This document shows, piece after piece, positions 17,123 through 26,653 of a stretch of 64,000 nucleotides of DNA. The translations under genes and the position numbers were made by a program. Source of the DNA: JBIQJD01 sp044507695 (GTDB lineage: Bacteria > Bacteroidota > Ignavibacteria > Ignavibacteriales > Ignavibacteriaceae). Numbering within the stretch: the first letter of the stretch is position 1; every line of letters starts with the position of its first letter. Location: assembly GCA_044507695.1 (NCBI GenBank), contig JBIQJD010000001.1, positions 1 through 64,000 on the forward strand, written 5' to 3'. The notes under the pieces are model-generated. The model was not told the origin of the DNA. It did not search any database and saw only the letters and a program-made list of their open reading frames with translations.

Positions 17123-19243
17123 TCAGCGAAGCAGTATCATCTTCTTCGTTTCAGTAAAACTGCCGGGTTGCCCGCCGACAGGCGTGGCACTAAGCTTGTA
17201 AAAGTAAACGCCGCTTGTTAAACCGGCTGCATTAAAATTTATTTCATATTCACCCGGTTCTTTTTCCTCGTTAATAAGTACTGCAATTTCTTTTCCCAGA
17301 ACATCATAAATTTTTAATGAAACAAATTCTGTATTTGCAATCTTAAATTTTATATAGGTGGAGGGATTAAAGGGATTAGGATAGTTTTGGGAGAGAAAAT
17401 AGCTTGATGCCATGGAAATACCTTCTTCTAATCCGGTAATTATATCTGCTTCAAATAACCCCTCAGCATATGTGCCGATATAAAGCTGGCTATCATTACC
17501 TTTTTTTATTTCAGTTATATTACTATTACGTTTAAGAGGTAGAGGTATGCCATACCAATTATCTCCATAATTTGAAGAAATCCATAAGCTATCTCTTGCT
17601 CCACCCAAAATTAATCCACCTTCTCCAGAGTATACCGTCCATATACTCTGTTTTCCAGGTAAAATTTTCTGCCAACTACCTCCATTATTCGTAGTTCTGA
17701 ATGTTCCCAACGATCTGTCGGTGATAAAAATTATCCCATTCTTTAAGCCAGATATGCAATTGTTTTCAGACCAATCAAAACCAGAAAAAGTTGAGTCAAA
17801 TTGTATTCCGTCTTCGGATTTATATAGGTTATAAGTAGATTTACCAAAACCTGTTACCCACAAATCAGAATTGTTCAGGTACATGCCCCTCGAAAAAAAA
17901 TTGGTTTTTACCGGCAGGACTAACCATGATTCACCGCCATCTGTAGTCTTACGAAGGTTAAATTCCGTTGCTACAAAAACTGTATCATCATTTAAGGCAA
18001 GCACATTATATGTTGACATGATACTGTCTTTATTCAGATTTGTTAATAACCAGTTTTTGCCGAAATCAAACGACTTAAATAATCCATCCGCAAAAGTTGC
18101 GGCGTATAGGATTCCGCCGGGACTAATTGCAATGCCAAATACATCGTGCAAACCTAAATTAGTCCATTTTTTTGTATGAACGTTCATACTTTGCACACCG
18201 GAAGGTGTTGAAGCAAATATCAAACTATCTCCCCAAAAGCAAATATTCTTTAAATTTGAAGTTGGTAAACCTACCTGTTCAAACTCTTCGCCGCTGTTTG
18301 TTGACCGGAAAACTCCTTCATACTCAGAACCAATGAAAATATCATCCTGTTTATTCAGCTTGAGCCGGAATAGTTGTTTTTTATAAAGTCCCTTATCGTA
18401 ATGAATCCAGGTTTGTCCCATATCTGTTGTCTTGTATAAACCATCGTGTTTTGTTCCAGCATAAAGATTTCCCTGCGAGTCAAATCCTAATGATAAAACT
18501 ATTTTTCCGGCTAAACCAATTTGTGTCCAGTTTACTCCACCATCACTTGAAAAAAAAACACCATTCCCATTATCGTAATAACCTGTTCCGCAGTAAATAT
18601 TATCGGACGAATCAATCAGAATTGAAGAAACCGGTACTCCCGCGAAGAAGTTATTCTGAGCCCATATAAGACCATTATCTTTTGTTGCAAACAGTCCGTC
18701 ATGTGTACCGGCATATACAGTATTATTTGAATCAGTTGCAAATACAAATGGCCGGAGATTTGCAGACAGCTCCCAGTTTTCACCATAATCAGTTGATCGG
18801 TATAATTGAAAGTATTGCCCATCGCCGGCAAAAAGAACCCCGTCTTTGCTTTCCCCGAAAGCCCAGCATTCGCCTGTATTATAACCCTTTCTTTTATTCT
18901 GCCAGCTTAATCCATTATCTGTGGAAAGATAAACTCTTCCCTGAAAATTGGTGCCTACCCAGATGTGATCTTCTTCGGTTATGTAAATTGCATATACTTC
19001 AAAATCATCGAACTGCGTCTTAATCTTTGACCAACTGTCACCATTATCTGTAGATTTATATAACCCGGCGTATTCAATAAAAGCAGAGTACACTCCGGCA
19101 TAAATATCACCTTTAGAATTAATAGCAATGTCACCTACAATTCCCCCCATAGGTCCGTTAGTATGCTTTAATAATACTTCCTGTGCAAAAATTGACTCAA
19201 ATGAAATAGTAATTATTGCGAAAAAACTAAATAAAACTTTCAT
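17123..19243 (-). CDS. T9SS-exported BNR/sortilin-like beta-propeller protein
   Basis: The 706-residue protein has a signal peptide (ending ESIFAQ), then many BNR/Asp-box-like repeats (STDNGLSW, STDYGENW, SSDGGVNW, TTDMGQTW, TTDGGESW), the hallmark of two stacked propellers of the VPS10/photosystem-stability-factor type. Short YAGT/FIGS strands recur between them. The last 85 residues are a type A sorting domain (NYPNPFNPST to KMILLR). It should be secreted and attached to the surface; binding partners are unknown. The ATG at 19243 has AAAGGCAGGG just before it; an ATG seven codons upstream (19264) lacks a site. The gene is 26 bp from the upstream cargo gene, so the two likely form one operon. 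A GGQPG insert in the sorting domain coincides with a GC-rich palindrome. Confidence 0.85.
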   Translation of the reverse strand: MKVLFSFFAIITISFESIFAQEVLLKHTNGPMGGIVGDIAINSKGDIYAGVYSAFIEYAGLYKSTDNGDSWSKIKTQFDDFEVYAIYITEEDHIWVGTNFQGRVYLSTDNGLSWQNKRKGYNTGECWAFGESKDGVLFAGDGQYFQLYRSTDYGENWELSANLRPFVFATDSNNTVYAGTHDGLFATKDNGLIWAQNNFFAGVPVSSILIDSSDNIYCGTGYYDNGNGVFFSSDGGVNWTQIGLAGKIVLSLGFDSQGNLYAGTKHDGLYKTTDMGQTWIHYDKGLYKKQLFRLKLNKQDDIFIGSEYEGVFRSTNSGEEFEQVGLPTSNLKNICFWGDSLIFASTPSGVQSMNVHTKKWTNLGLHDVFGIAISPGGILYAATFADGLFKSFDFGKNWLLTNLNKDSIMSTYNVLALNDDTVFVATEFNLRKTTDGGESWLVLPVKTNFFSRGMYLNNSDLWVTGFGKSTYNLYKSEDGIQFDSTFSGFDWSENNCISGLKNGIIFITDRSLGTFRTTNNGGSWQKILPGKQSIWTVYSGEGGLILGGARDSLWISSNYGDNWYGIPLPLKRNSNITEIKKGNDSQLYIGTYAEGLFEADIITGLEEGISMASSYFLSQNYPNPFNPSTYIKFKIANTEFVSLKIYDVLGKEIAVLINEEKEPGEYEINFNAAGLTSGVYFYKLSATPVGGQPGSFTETKKMILLR

Positions 19244-19269
19244 CCCTGCCTTTCTGATTTTCATGATAA

Positions 19270-20397
19270 TTATTTTGCTAAAATCATAGACTTCGTGATT
19301 GTAAAACTACTTGTTGATAATCTATAGAAATAAATTCCACTTGGAAGAAAAGATGCATCAAATAAAATTGAATATGTACCGGGTTCCATAACTTCATTTA
19401 ACAATTCTTTAATCTCATTTCCTAGTATATCGTACACATTAAGTCTGATAAATGTTATTTCAGGTATTTTAAGAGAAATTGTAGTAGAAGGATTAAATGG
19501 ATTGGGAAAATTTTGAGATAACGTGTATGAAAATTTTTCCTGATCATTTAAGCTTTTATATAGAGCACCAGAAGTGATCTTAGTATTTGAAGCTGAGGTT
19601 TCATAGGTTATGTCCAGTTCCGGATCATATACAACTGCCGTCACTTTGTAATGCAGATTTAGAGACCCGCCGACTACATAATCGAAATCGGTAAATTCCC
19701 AGGTAGTACTGCTTATGGTAGTTAGTAAAGAAAAGTTTGGCGTTGGAGGCGGAATAGTGTTGTTAGTTACTGCCCTGTATATCTTATATGATTGCACAGC
19801 CAAATCTTCTGAAGGATAAGGACCCCAGACTAACCTTGGACTGTCAGCTTCTACTAAACATAAAACATTACTCCAATAGTTCTGTAGACCTGATGTATTG
19901 GGGGATTCTCCCTTAATGTCCCAAATCCTAACAACTTCTCCTTGATCAATTGATTCATGAGTGGATCTATATTTATATATGTTAGAACTGTTATCAAAAT
20001 AAATATAAAAGTCGGGGTTATAAGTTGCAGATCCAAAATCATTATCTCGTGCATCTATGTAAAAATATTTATTCGTTTGCTTAGAATTAGTAACTTTATA
20101 TAAACCTAAAGACCAGTATGGTTCTCCAAGTAACCAATTAAAATTAAAACCAGGCCAGTCATTACTACCAAAATTTGCATTACCAACGGTGACAAGTGAA
20201 CCACTGTAAACACCGCCTGTTATAAAAGTGCCGCTACTTAACTGCCAGACTTCTCCGACCGCATTAATATAGTGAGTGACTTCTTCAGTCGAACCAACAT
20301 TAGTACACCCAAGCATAAACTGCTTGTCAGCAATTAATTCTTCCTGTGCAAGACAGGAGAAGGAAAGAAGTAAATAGAGGAAAAGTAGTTTTTTCAT
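19270..20397 (-). CDS. T9SS-exported hypothetical protein
   Basis: The 375-residue protein has a signal peptide (SFSCLAQEE) and a long beta-rich region without a known motif (LGEPYWSLGLYKVTN). One Fn3-like segment follows (RLVWGPYPSEDLAVQSYKIYRA to LNLHYKVTAVVY), and then a type A sorting domain (NFPNPFNPST to KSMILAK). It is probably a surface or secreted protein. GAGGGAG provides a strong ribosome site. It is the first gene of a two-gene unit with the propeller protein. Confidence 0.8.
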   Translation of the reverse strand: MKKLLFLYLLLSFSCLAQEELIADKQFMLGCTNVGSTEEVTHYINAVGEVWQLSSGTFITGGVYSGSLVTVGNANFGSNDWPGFNFNWLLGEPYWSLGLYKVTNSKQTNKYFYIDARDNDFGSATYNPDFYIYFDNSSNIYKYRSTHESIDQGEVVRIWDIKGESPNTSGLQNYWSNVLCLVEADSPRLVWGPYPSEDLAVQSYKIYRAVTNNTIPPPTPNFSLLTTISSTTWEFTDFDYVVGGSLNLHYKVTAVVYDPELDITYETSASNTKITSGALYKSLNDQEKFSYTLSQNFPNPFNPSTTISLKIPEITFIRLNVYDILGNEIKELLNEVMEPGTYSILFDASFLPSGIYFYRLSTSSFTITKSMILAK

Positions 20398-20809
20398 GAG
20401 GGCTCCCTCTAAGTTTTCATTCCCAATGTAATTTTAAAATAATATAGAAGCAATAATTTTATTTTTACCAATTTCATTTTACATAAAGAATAAAGCTACA
20501 ATCTGTTCGCCGAAGTATTACCGAAGCAGTATCATCTTCTTCGTTTCAGTAAAACTGCCGGCATTTTAAGGAAGCAGCAATGAGAGCGATTTTATGATTG
20601 ATTTATGATTTTAATGAGGTGGGTTGTTCATTTATCTTTAAAAATCGGAAAGAGCTAAAGTTCTCCGATGACTTTAACTCCTTCCAACGTGCCTTAGGAT
20701 CAAGGGAATGATTTCTCATCCCAAGATTTAATGAAGACAAACTTAGCGGAAACTTTCTTAAAAGGGTATAAGGAAATCCCTGAATTTTAAAAGAATTTTT
20801 TTAGGGAAA
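20398..20809. other. intergenic with remnant of a lost cargo gene
   Basis: The region between the cargo pair and the TonB-dependent receptor contains no complete gene. It holds a 40-bp exact copy of a sorting-domain end (described separately) and otherwise degenerate AT-rich sequence. The cargo operon promoter should lie near 20400-20500. Confidence 0.6.
20522..20561 (-). repeat. 40-bp exact copy of sorting-domain coding end (gene remnant)
   Basis: These 40 bp are identical to 17127-17166, the last codons of the propeller gene. On the minus strand they read GSFTETKKMILLR and are closed by a TAA, so they are the tail of a sorting domain with no gene in front of it. The match stops on one side at the GC-rich palindrome of the propeller gene. 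Confidence 0.85.
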
Positions 20810-23227
20810 TTAGAATTCCTCTTCACCTTCAAAACCATTTTCTTCCTGCCTGCCGCGGTTCTCTTCGGATTTATAGTTGTTAATATTATAACGCACATTC
20901 AGCATAAGCATTGGAGATTCTCTTGTGAAATGAGTGTGAGTGTAAAAATCCGGTCCGGAAGAAGTGAACTCATATTTGCCGGTTCCCAGAATATCTCTTA
21001 TCTGAAGCGTAACAGATAATGCTTTATTGAAGAAATCCTGTTTAACAGCAACATCGGTCATAAAAAATCCTTCTCTTCTTCCTTGTGATGAAACGGATGG
21101 GCTGATGTAGCGTGCATTAAGCTGTAACTGTGTTACAGGTGAAATTTTAAAATTATTATTTAAGCGTGTATCCCAGTTAAAACTTTCACGTGAGAATTCT
21201 TCATTATACAGAACACCTTCAATCCTGTAGTTGTAAAGATTACCCATCAGATTTGCTTCCCATATTTTTCCAATTCCGAAGTTGAGCATTAATTCTGTAC
21301 CAAGAGAATAATCAGTTCCAACATTTTCAAAAGTTGTAAGAGTTACATTTTCAGCGTACGCAGATCTTACATTCTCAATTCTGTTATGATTTACACGGTA
21401 GTATAATTCAGAAGAAAATGAAACCGGGCCGATAAGTGTTCTGAATCCTGCTTCGTATGAATCAATATATTCAGGTTTAAGTGCGGGATTACCTCTGCGA
21501 ACGCTGTTTGCATCAGACCATGTTTCAAATGGTTCAAGCGCCCAGCCGCCGGGACGATCAATTCTGCGCGTATAACTTGCCATTATCTGCTGCGCTGGCG
21601 AGAACGAATATGAAGCATGTAAGGTTGGGAAATAATCCCACGTATCAATTGTAAAATTATTTGTTTCATCTACCGTTATTGAACGATAAGTGTATTCTGC
21701 ACGCACGCCTCCCTGGAAGCCAAGTTTATCAATTTCTCCGGCATATAGAGAATACAAAGCATGTTCTCGTTCATCAAACTTTGTTGAATGGCTGTACTCA
21801 GGAAAAAATACATAATCCATTAAAACATCATGATATTGATAATAGCCTGTGTTCTCATCAGAAAAATCGAGTTCACCTTCATAGCCTGCTTCAAATCTTG
21901 AACCCTGGCTGAACGGCAGAGTATAATTTATCCGCGCTTCAAGATCAGTTGAGGGTCCGTTTTCGGTTGATTGTCTTCCGCTTGTAAGAATACTTTCGTT
22001 ATAAAGTTCTGTTGAAGAAAATTCATCAGAGTTATTACGGCGGTAAGAGAGCTCGGATAAAATTTCATGTCCGTTTGAATCAAATTTATGCTGATGATTC
22101 AGATCAAAAGCAAAATAGTATCCGCCGCGTTCACTGTGTGTTTTGTTCATGTAAAAATTATGTGCAGTTTGAATGCTGTTCCATTCATCATAATTAAGCG
22201 TGGAATTGCGCTGCATCTTTCTATCACCATATCTTCCTCTTAAAGAAAGAACATCGTCCGGAGTTAAATAATATTCCATACCGGCTCTGAAGCCAAGCAT
22301 TTTTCTTCCGCGTTTTGAATCACCGGAAGTATTAATGAATGATTCAACATTATTGAACGAAGTCGTTTTTTCTTCGCTGCTGGTTCCGGGATGAAACCTG
22401 TTATTATAATCTATTCCGAATGTCGTGCTGAAAGATGGATTTTTATATTCAAACAGGAAATCTCCGCCGTACTTATCTTTGAAACCTGCATTAAGATTTG
22501 CAACACCCGCAATACCAGCACTTTTCGTTTTTTTCATAACGATATTTATTATTCCTGCACTTCCTTCAGGATCATATTTTGCGGAGGGATTTGTTATGAT
22601 CTCAATATTATCAATCTGGCTTGCGGGAATTTGCTGCAGAATATCCTGCGGATCAAGAATAGACGGACGGCCATCAACAAGTACCGTAAAATTTGAACTT
22701 CCTCTCAGGCTTACATTGCCCTCGATATCAACAGTAACGGAAGGAACGTTCTCAAGAACCTCTGCTGCATTACCTGAAATTGTTGTGCTTAGCTGATCAA
22801 CATCAATAACTTTTTTATCAATCTGGTAGGAAATGGGTGAACGCTCACCTTCAACAACAACATTATCAAGACTGATTGCTGTGGGGCTTATCTTAATAGT
22901 ACCAAGGTCAGCTTTCATGTTTCCCATATTTAATTTGATATCACTAATTCGCACTTTATCATAAGAAATGAATTGTACATCAACGTAGTAGCTGCCAGGC
23001 TGAACCGGAGTGATTGTAAAAATTCCTTCTACATTTGAAATTGTTCCGGTAACCTGCATGCTGTCTTCGGCAGAATATAAAATGATGTTTGCATATTCAA
23101 TCGGTTCGGAAGTTGAAGCATCAATTACTTTTCCTGTAACTATTCCGGCAGACCTTTGCCTTGTTTGTGAGAAGACCAATGAACTGAGAGTAAAAATGAT
23201 TAAGAAGATTGTGTAAATACGATTCAT
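20810..23227 (-). CDS. TonB-dependent outer membrane receptor with carboxypeptidase-like domain
   Basis: The 805-residue protein has a signal peptide (SLVFSQ), then a carboxypeptidase-regulatory-like domain (GIVTGKVIDASTSEPIEYANI, about residues 25-110), a TonB plug (VLENVPSVTVDIEGNVSLRG, FTVLVDGRP, IDNIEIITNPSAKYDPEGSAG) and a long beta-barrel ending in FTRESPMLMLNVRYN. This is the Bacteroidota-type OMP_b-brl_3 architecture. It imports or senses an unknown ligand. No SusD partner, anti-sigma factor or enzyme is adjacent, so the substrate cannot be guessed. The ATG at 23227 is preferred over 23239 because GGA lies upstream. The acidic glutamate-rich C-terminal tail (EENRGRQEENGFEGEEEF) after the barrel is unusual. 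Confidence 0.87.
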   Translation of the reverse strand: MNRIYTIFLIIFTLSSLVFSQTRQRSAGIVTGKVIDASTSEPIEYANIILYSAEDSMQVTGTISNVEGIFTITPVQPGSYYVDVQFISYDKVRISDIKLNMGNMKADLGTIKISPTAISLDNVVVEGERSPISYQIDKKVIDVDQLSTTISGNAAEVLENVPSVTVDIEGNVSLRGSSNFTVLVDGRPSILDPQDILQQIPASQIDNIEIITNPSAKYDPEGSAGIINIVMKKTKSAGIAGVANLNAGFKDKYGGDFLFEYKNPSFSTTFGIDYNNRFHPGTSSEEKTTSFNNVESFINTSGDSKRGRKMLGFRAGMEYYLTPDDVLSLRGRYGDRKMQRNSTLNYDEWNSIQTAHNFYMNKTHSERGGYYFAFDLNHQHKFDSNGHEILSELSYRRNNSDEFSSTELYNESILTSGRQSTENGPSTDLEARINYTLPFSQGSRFEAGYEGELDFSDENTGYYQYHDVLMDYVFFPEYSHSTKFDEREHALYSLYAGEIDKLGFQGGVRAEYTYRSITVDETNNFTIDTWDYFPTLHASYSFSPAQQIMASYTRRIDRPGGWALEPFETWSDANSVRRGNPALKPEYIDSYEAGFRTLIGPVSFSSELYYRVNHNRIENVRSAYAENVTLTTFENVGTDYSLGTELMLNFGIGKIWEANLMGNLYNYRIEGVLYNEEFSRESFNWDTRLNNNFKISPVTQLQLNARYISPSVSSQGRREGFFMTDVAVKQDFFNKALSVTLQIRDILGTGKYEFTSSGPDFYTHTHFTRESPMLMLNVRYNINNYKSEENRGRQEENGFEGEEEF

Positions 23228-23428
23228 GTCATTCCGCATTTTTGAAGATTGCTAAAATTTAAGGTATTATTTAAGAAGTCATTATTCAAGGCAAATGGAA
23301 AAATGTTCCATGAATATCACAGAGACAATTAAATCCAATAAAAAGTTTAAAATTCTTTAAGGAAATATTTGAAAACACAATTATAAATTATTTTTATATT
23401 TTTAAGAACTAAATTTCCAAGGGTTATC

Positions 23429-24598
23429 ATGAAATTGTTATTAATTTTCTTCTTTTCTTTTTTCACATTACTTGCACAGGAAAAAATGAATAATATTCAA
23501 GAAATAATTGATGAAGTTAAAGCGCAGTATGCACCGGACAGGCGTACGGCTGTTTTTGATATTACTGTTAATTCAGAAAATGGCAAAGTATTTATTGAAG
23601 GTAAAACCGATTTAGCCGAAGCAAAAAATGATTTGCTGAAGAAATTATCCGAAGCTGATATAAAAGTGGAAGATAAAATTCAACTGCTTCCATTGGAAGA
23701 ATTAGGTGATAAAATTTACGGAGTTATTAATCTTTCTGTTGCAAACATCAGAACCAAAACAGAAAACTCGGCAGAGTTATCAACGCAGGCATTGCTTGGA
23801 ACACCGGTTAAAGTGCTTGAGCGTTCACGCGGATGGTTTTATATACAAACTCCTGATAAATATCTCGGCTGGACAGATGATGACGGATTTCATCCGATGA
23901 ATGAAGAAGAGCTGAATGCATGGAATTCTTCTAAAAAGATTATCTATACAGATTATTTCGGATTTTCATATTCTGAAGAAGATTTAAAATCAATCCCGGT
24001 TTCTGATCTCGTTTATGGTGATGTGTTAAAACTGATTGAAGAATCAGATAAATTTTATCAAGCTGAATATCCTGACGGCAGAACTGCTTTCATTCCCAAA
24101 GAAGCAGCATTGCCTTATGAGCTATGGATTTCAGATGTGGAACCAACAAGTGACAACATTTTAACAACAGCTAAATCGTTAATGGGACTGCCGTATCTTT
24201 GGGGCGGTACATCTGTAAAAGGAGTTGATTGCAGCGGTTTTACAAAGACAGTTTATTTCTTAAACGGCGTAATGCTTCCGCGTGATGCTTCACAGCAGGT
24301 GCATGTTGGTGAGTTAGTTGATACAGAAAACGGATTTGAAAATCTTCAGCCGGGTGATCTTCTTTTCTTTGGAAGAAAGGGAACTGATTCAACAAAGGAA
24401 AGAATTACTCACGTTGGAATTTATATCGGAGATACCGAGTTCATTCATTCATCAGGCAGGGTTAGAATTAACAGTCTTGATAAATCACGTCCCAATTTCA
24501 GCGAGTACAGGTTTAACACTTTTGTTAAAGCCAAAAGAATCATTTCATCAATTAATAAAAACGGAGTTTATTCTTTAAAGGAATTAAAACTCTTTTAG
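23429..24598 (+). CDS. NlpC/P60 peptidase with SH3 domains, murein-peptide endopeptidase
   Basis: The 389-residue exported protein has a signal peptide (FFTLLAQ), a small alpha/beta N-terminal segment, two bacterial SH3-like domains (about 97-155 and 170-230), and a C-terminal C40 peptidase domain. The catalytic residues are C268 (GVDCSGF), H328 (THVGIYIG) and H340 (FIHSSG). This is the arrangement of YkfC-type gamma-D-glutamyl-L-diamino acid endopeptidases, which cut murein peptides. The next gene, 7 bp away, encodes the matching dipeptide epimerase, so the pair should handle L-Ala-D-Glu released from the wall. AAGGG precedes the ATG. The exact cleavage site is inferred from the family. Confidence 0.87.
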   Translation: MKLLLIFFFSFFTLLAQEKMNNIQEIIDEVKAQYAPDRRTAVFDITVNSENGKVFIEGKTDLAEAKNDLLKKLSEADIKVEDKIQLLPLEELGDKIYGVINLSVANIRTKTENSAELSTQALLGTPVKVLERSRGWFYIQTPDKYLGWTDDDGFHPMNEEELNAWNSSKKIIYTDYFGFSYSEEDLKSIPVSDLVYGDVLKLIEESDKFYQAEYPDGRTAFIPKEAALPYELWISDVEPTSDNILTTAKSLMGLPYLWGGTSVKGVDCSGFTKTVYFLNGVMLPRDASQQVHVGELVDTENGFENLQPGDLLFFGRKGTDSTKERITHVGIYIGDTEFIHSSGRVRINSLDKSRPNFSEYRFNTFVKAKRIISSINKNGVYSLKELKLF

Positions 24599-24605
24599 AG
24601 GGGTT

Positions 24606-25745
24606 ATGAAACAAAAAAGGCGGGAGTTTCTTAAAGCTTCTGGTTTACTCGCCGGCTCAGCTATACTTGCCGGCAGCGCACCCAATTTATTTGCACAAAA
24701 ATCCGGCGGAAAAAAAATGAGCGGTAAAATTAAATTTTCTTTTTATCCCTATACATTAGAGTTAAGACACGTATTTACTGTGGCAACATATTCAAGAACT
24801 ACTACTCCTATTGTATTAACAGAAGTTGAGTATGAAGGAATAAAAGGCTACGGTGAAGGTTCAATGCCTGTGTATCTTGGTGAATCACAGGAATCAATTA
24901 TGAAATTTTTATCAAAGGTTGATCTCTCAAAATACAGCAGCCCATTTGAGCTTGAAGATATTTTATCCGATATAGATAAAATTGAAGAGGGAAATACAGC
25001 CGCAAAAGCTGCGGTTGATATTGCACTTCATGATCTTGTTGGAAAGCTTCTTGATAAGCCATGGTACAATATCTGGGGATACAATAAAGAAAATACTCCT
25101 TATACATCATTTACAATTGGCATTGATACGGCAGACATAGTTAAAAAGAAAACTGAAGAAGCCGGTGAATTTAAAATATTGAAAGTTAAACTCGGCAGGG
25201 ATAATGATAAAGAAATGGTTGAAGCAATCCGCTCGGTAACAAATACACCGTTAACAGTAGATGCAAACCAGGGATGGAAAGATAAACACCAGGCACTGGA
25301 TATGATTAACTGGCTTAGTGAACGGAACGTACTTTTTGTTGAGCAGGCAATGCCGAAAGAAATGGTTGATGAGAATGCATGGGTAACTGAAAATAGTCTG
25401 CTGCCAACTATTGGTGATGAATCAGTAAAAAGACTTGATGACGTGATTAAAGCAAAAGGAGTTTACAGCGGAATTAATATCAAATTAATGAAATGTACGG
25501 GAATGCGTGAAGCCAATAAGATGCTTCAACTGGCAAGATCGCTGGGAATGAAGGTGATGCTTGGATGCATGACTGAAACTTCATGCGGAATAAGCGCCGC
25601 TTCTCATTTATCAACAATGGTTGATTGGGCTGATCTTGACGGCGCACTTCTTATTAAGAATGATGTATTTGAAGGAATGAAGGTTGTGAATGGAAAAATC
25701 GTACTTTCGGATCTTCCGGGTATAGGCGTTAAAAAGATGGTTTGA
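24606..25745 (+). CDS. L-Ala-D/L-Glu (dipeptide) epimerase with Tat signal
   Basis: The 379-residue enolase-superfamily protein has the epimerase residue set: the KxK base at K193/K195 (KVKLG), metal ligands D219 (VDANQGW), E246 (VEQAM) and D271 (GDES), and the second base lysine at about K293 (NIKLMK). The expected reaction is epimerisation of L-Ala-D-Glu to L-Ala-L-Glu. The N-terminus carries a twin-arginine signal (KRREFLKASG, then a hydrophobic stretch to LFAQK), so it is folded first and exported, unlike the cytoplasmic YcjG/YkfB enzymes. It is co-transcribed with the NlpC/P60 peptidase and has a GAGGGG ribosome site. Other dipeptide substrates cannot be excluded. Confidence 0.88.
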   Translation: MKQKRREFLKASGLLAGSAILAGSAPNLFAQKSGGKKMSGKIKFSFYPYTLELRHVFTVATYSRTTTPIVLTEVEYEGIKGYGEGSMPVYLGESQESIMKFLSKVDLSKYSSPFELEDILSDIDKIEEGNTAAKAAVDIALHDLVGKLLDKPWYNIWGYNKENTPYTSFTIGIDTADIVKKKTEEAGEFKILKVKLGRDNDKEMVEAIRSVTNTPLTVDANQGWKDKHQALDMINWLSERNVLFVEQAMPKEMVDENAWVTENSLLPTIGDESVKRLDDVIKAKGVYSGINIKLMKCTGMREANKMLQLARSLGMKVMLGCMTETSCGISAASHLSTMVDWADLDGALLIKNDVFEGMKVVNGKIVLSDLPGIGVKKMV

Positions 25746-25860
25746 TTTGTATCAACCAGCTAATCTATCCTTTAAAAGAAATCAGCAGACAATTTATTCT
25801 TGTAAAATAAATTATTAAATTATTTACCACTCGATACCATTAACTAGCGGGGCATTAACT

Positions 25861-26523
25861 ATGGCAAAGAATTTTATTTCGAATAAAGACGAAACAGTGC
25901 GAATGTTTGAAAATGATTTCTTTGAAGCGCTGTCTAAAGTTCATTTTACAGTTCCGCTGTTTATTTATGTTCCGGTAATCGGCTATTTTTTGTATGTATC
26001 CATTGTTTCGTATTCACTTTCTTTTATAAATATTCTTGTATTTATTGTGCTTGGAATTTTTGTATGGACATTCACAGAGTACACGCTTCACAGGTTTATA
26101 TTTCACTTTCAGCCAAAAACTAATTTTGGCAGAAGGCTGCATTTTATTTTTCATGGTGTACATCATGATTATCCTAACGATTCCAGGCGGCTTGTAATGC
26201 CTCCGTCTGTAAGTGTTCCGCTTGCATTAATATTCTTCTTTTTATTTAAACTTATAATAGGCAATATTTTTGTTGCACCTTTTTTTGTAGGATTCATAAC
26301 AGGATATCTCTGCTATGATATGATACATTATGCAGTTCATCATTATAACATGCATAATAAATTCTGGCTTGCATTAAAGAAACATCACATGCTTCATCAT
26401 TATAAAAATCCCGGCCTGGGATATGGTGTAAGCACTCCGATTTGGGATGATATTTACGGGACGAATTTTCCTAAAACAAAAAAATCTTTTTCACCTCAGG
26501 GTGAGGAAAGCTTATCAGATTAA
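25861..26523 (+). CDS. fatty acid hydroxylase superfamily protein (fatty acid 2-hydroxylase-like)
   Basis: The 220-residue membrane protein has four hydrophobic segments and the histidine clusters of the sterol desaturase/fatty acid hydroxylase family: HRFIFH, HGVHHDYPND, HYAVHHYNMH and HHMLHHY, followed by GYGVSTPIWDDIYGT. These bind a di-metal centre. The close spacing and the HHDYPNDSRRLVMPP phrase match the fatty acid 2-hydroxylase branch, which would add a 2-hydroxyl group to membrane lipid acyl chains (for example sphingolipids or lipid A). It is a single gene with its own terminator. Confidence 0.85.
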   Translation: MAKNFISNKDETVRMFENDFFEALSKVHFTVPLFIYVPVIGYFLYVSIVSYSLSFINILVFIVLGIFVWTFTEYTLHRFIFHFQPKTNFGRRLHFIFHGVHHDYPNDSRRLVMPPSVSVPLALIFFFLFKLIIGNIFVAPFFVGFITGYLCYDMIHYAVHHYNMHNKFWLALKKHHMLHHYKNPGLGYGVSTPIWDDIYGTNFPKTKKSFSPQGEESLSD

Positions 26524-26540
26524 TTTTTGTTTTAACGAAC

Positions 26541-26564
26541 CCCGGCTAAATGCCGGGTTTTTTT
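26541..26564 (+). terminator. rho-independent terminator after fatty acid hydroxylase gene
   Basis: Stem CCCGGC (26541-26546) pairs with GCCGGG (26552-26557) around a 5-base loop, with seven T residues after it, 17 bp past the stop. Confidence 0.93.
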
Positions 26565-26653
26565 ATTTAATAAAAACCAGCCGCGTTGAGTCATTGTTGT
26601 AATCTTCTTCAGATTCAATTATCTTTTCAAAAACTCAAATCAAAAAAATTTTT

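Noticed and set aside
17185..17200. TGGCAC-N5-TTG match on the plus strand
   Set aside because: Lies inside the propeller gene with no plus-strand gene start nearby; shows that such matches also occur by chance.
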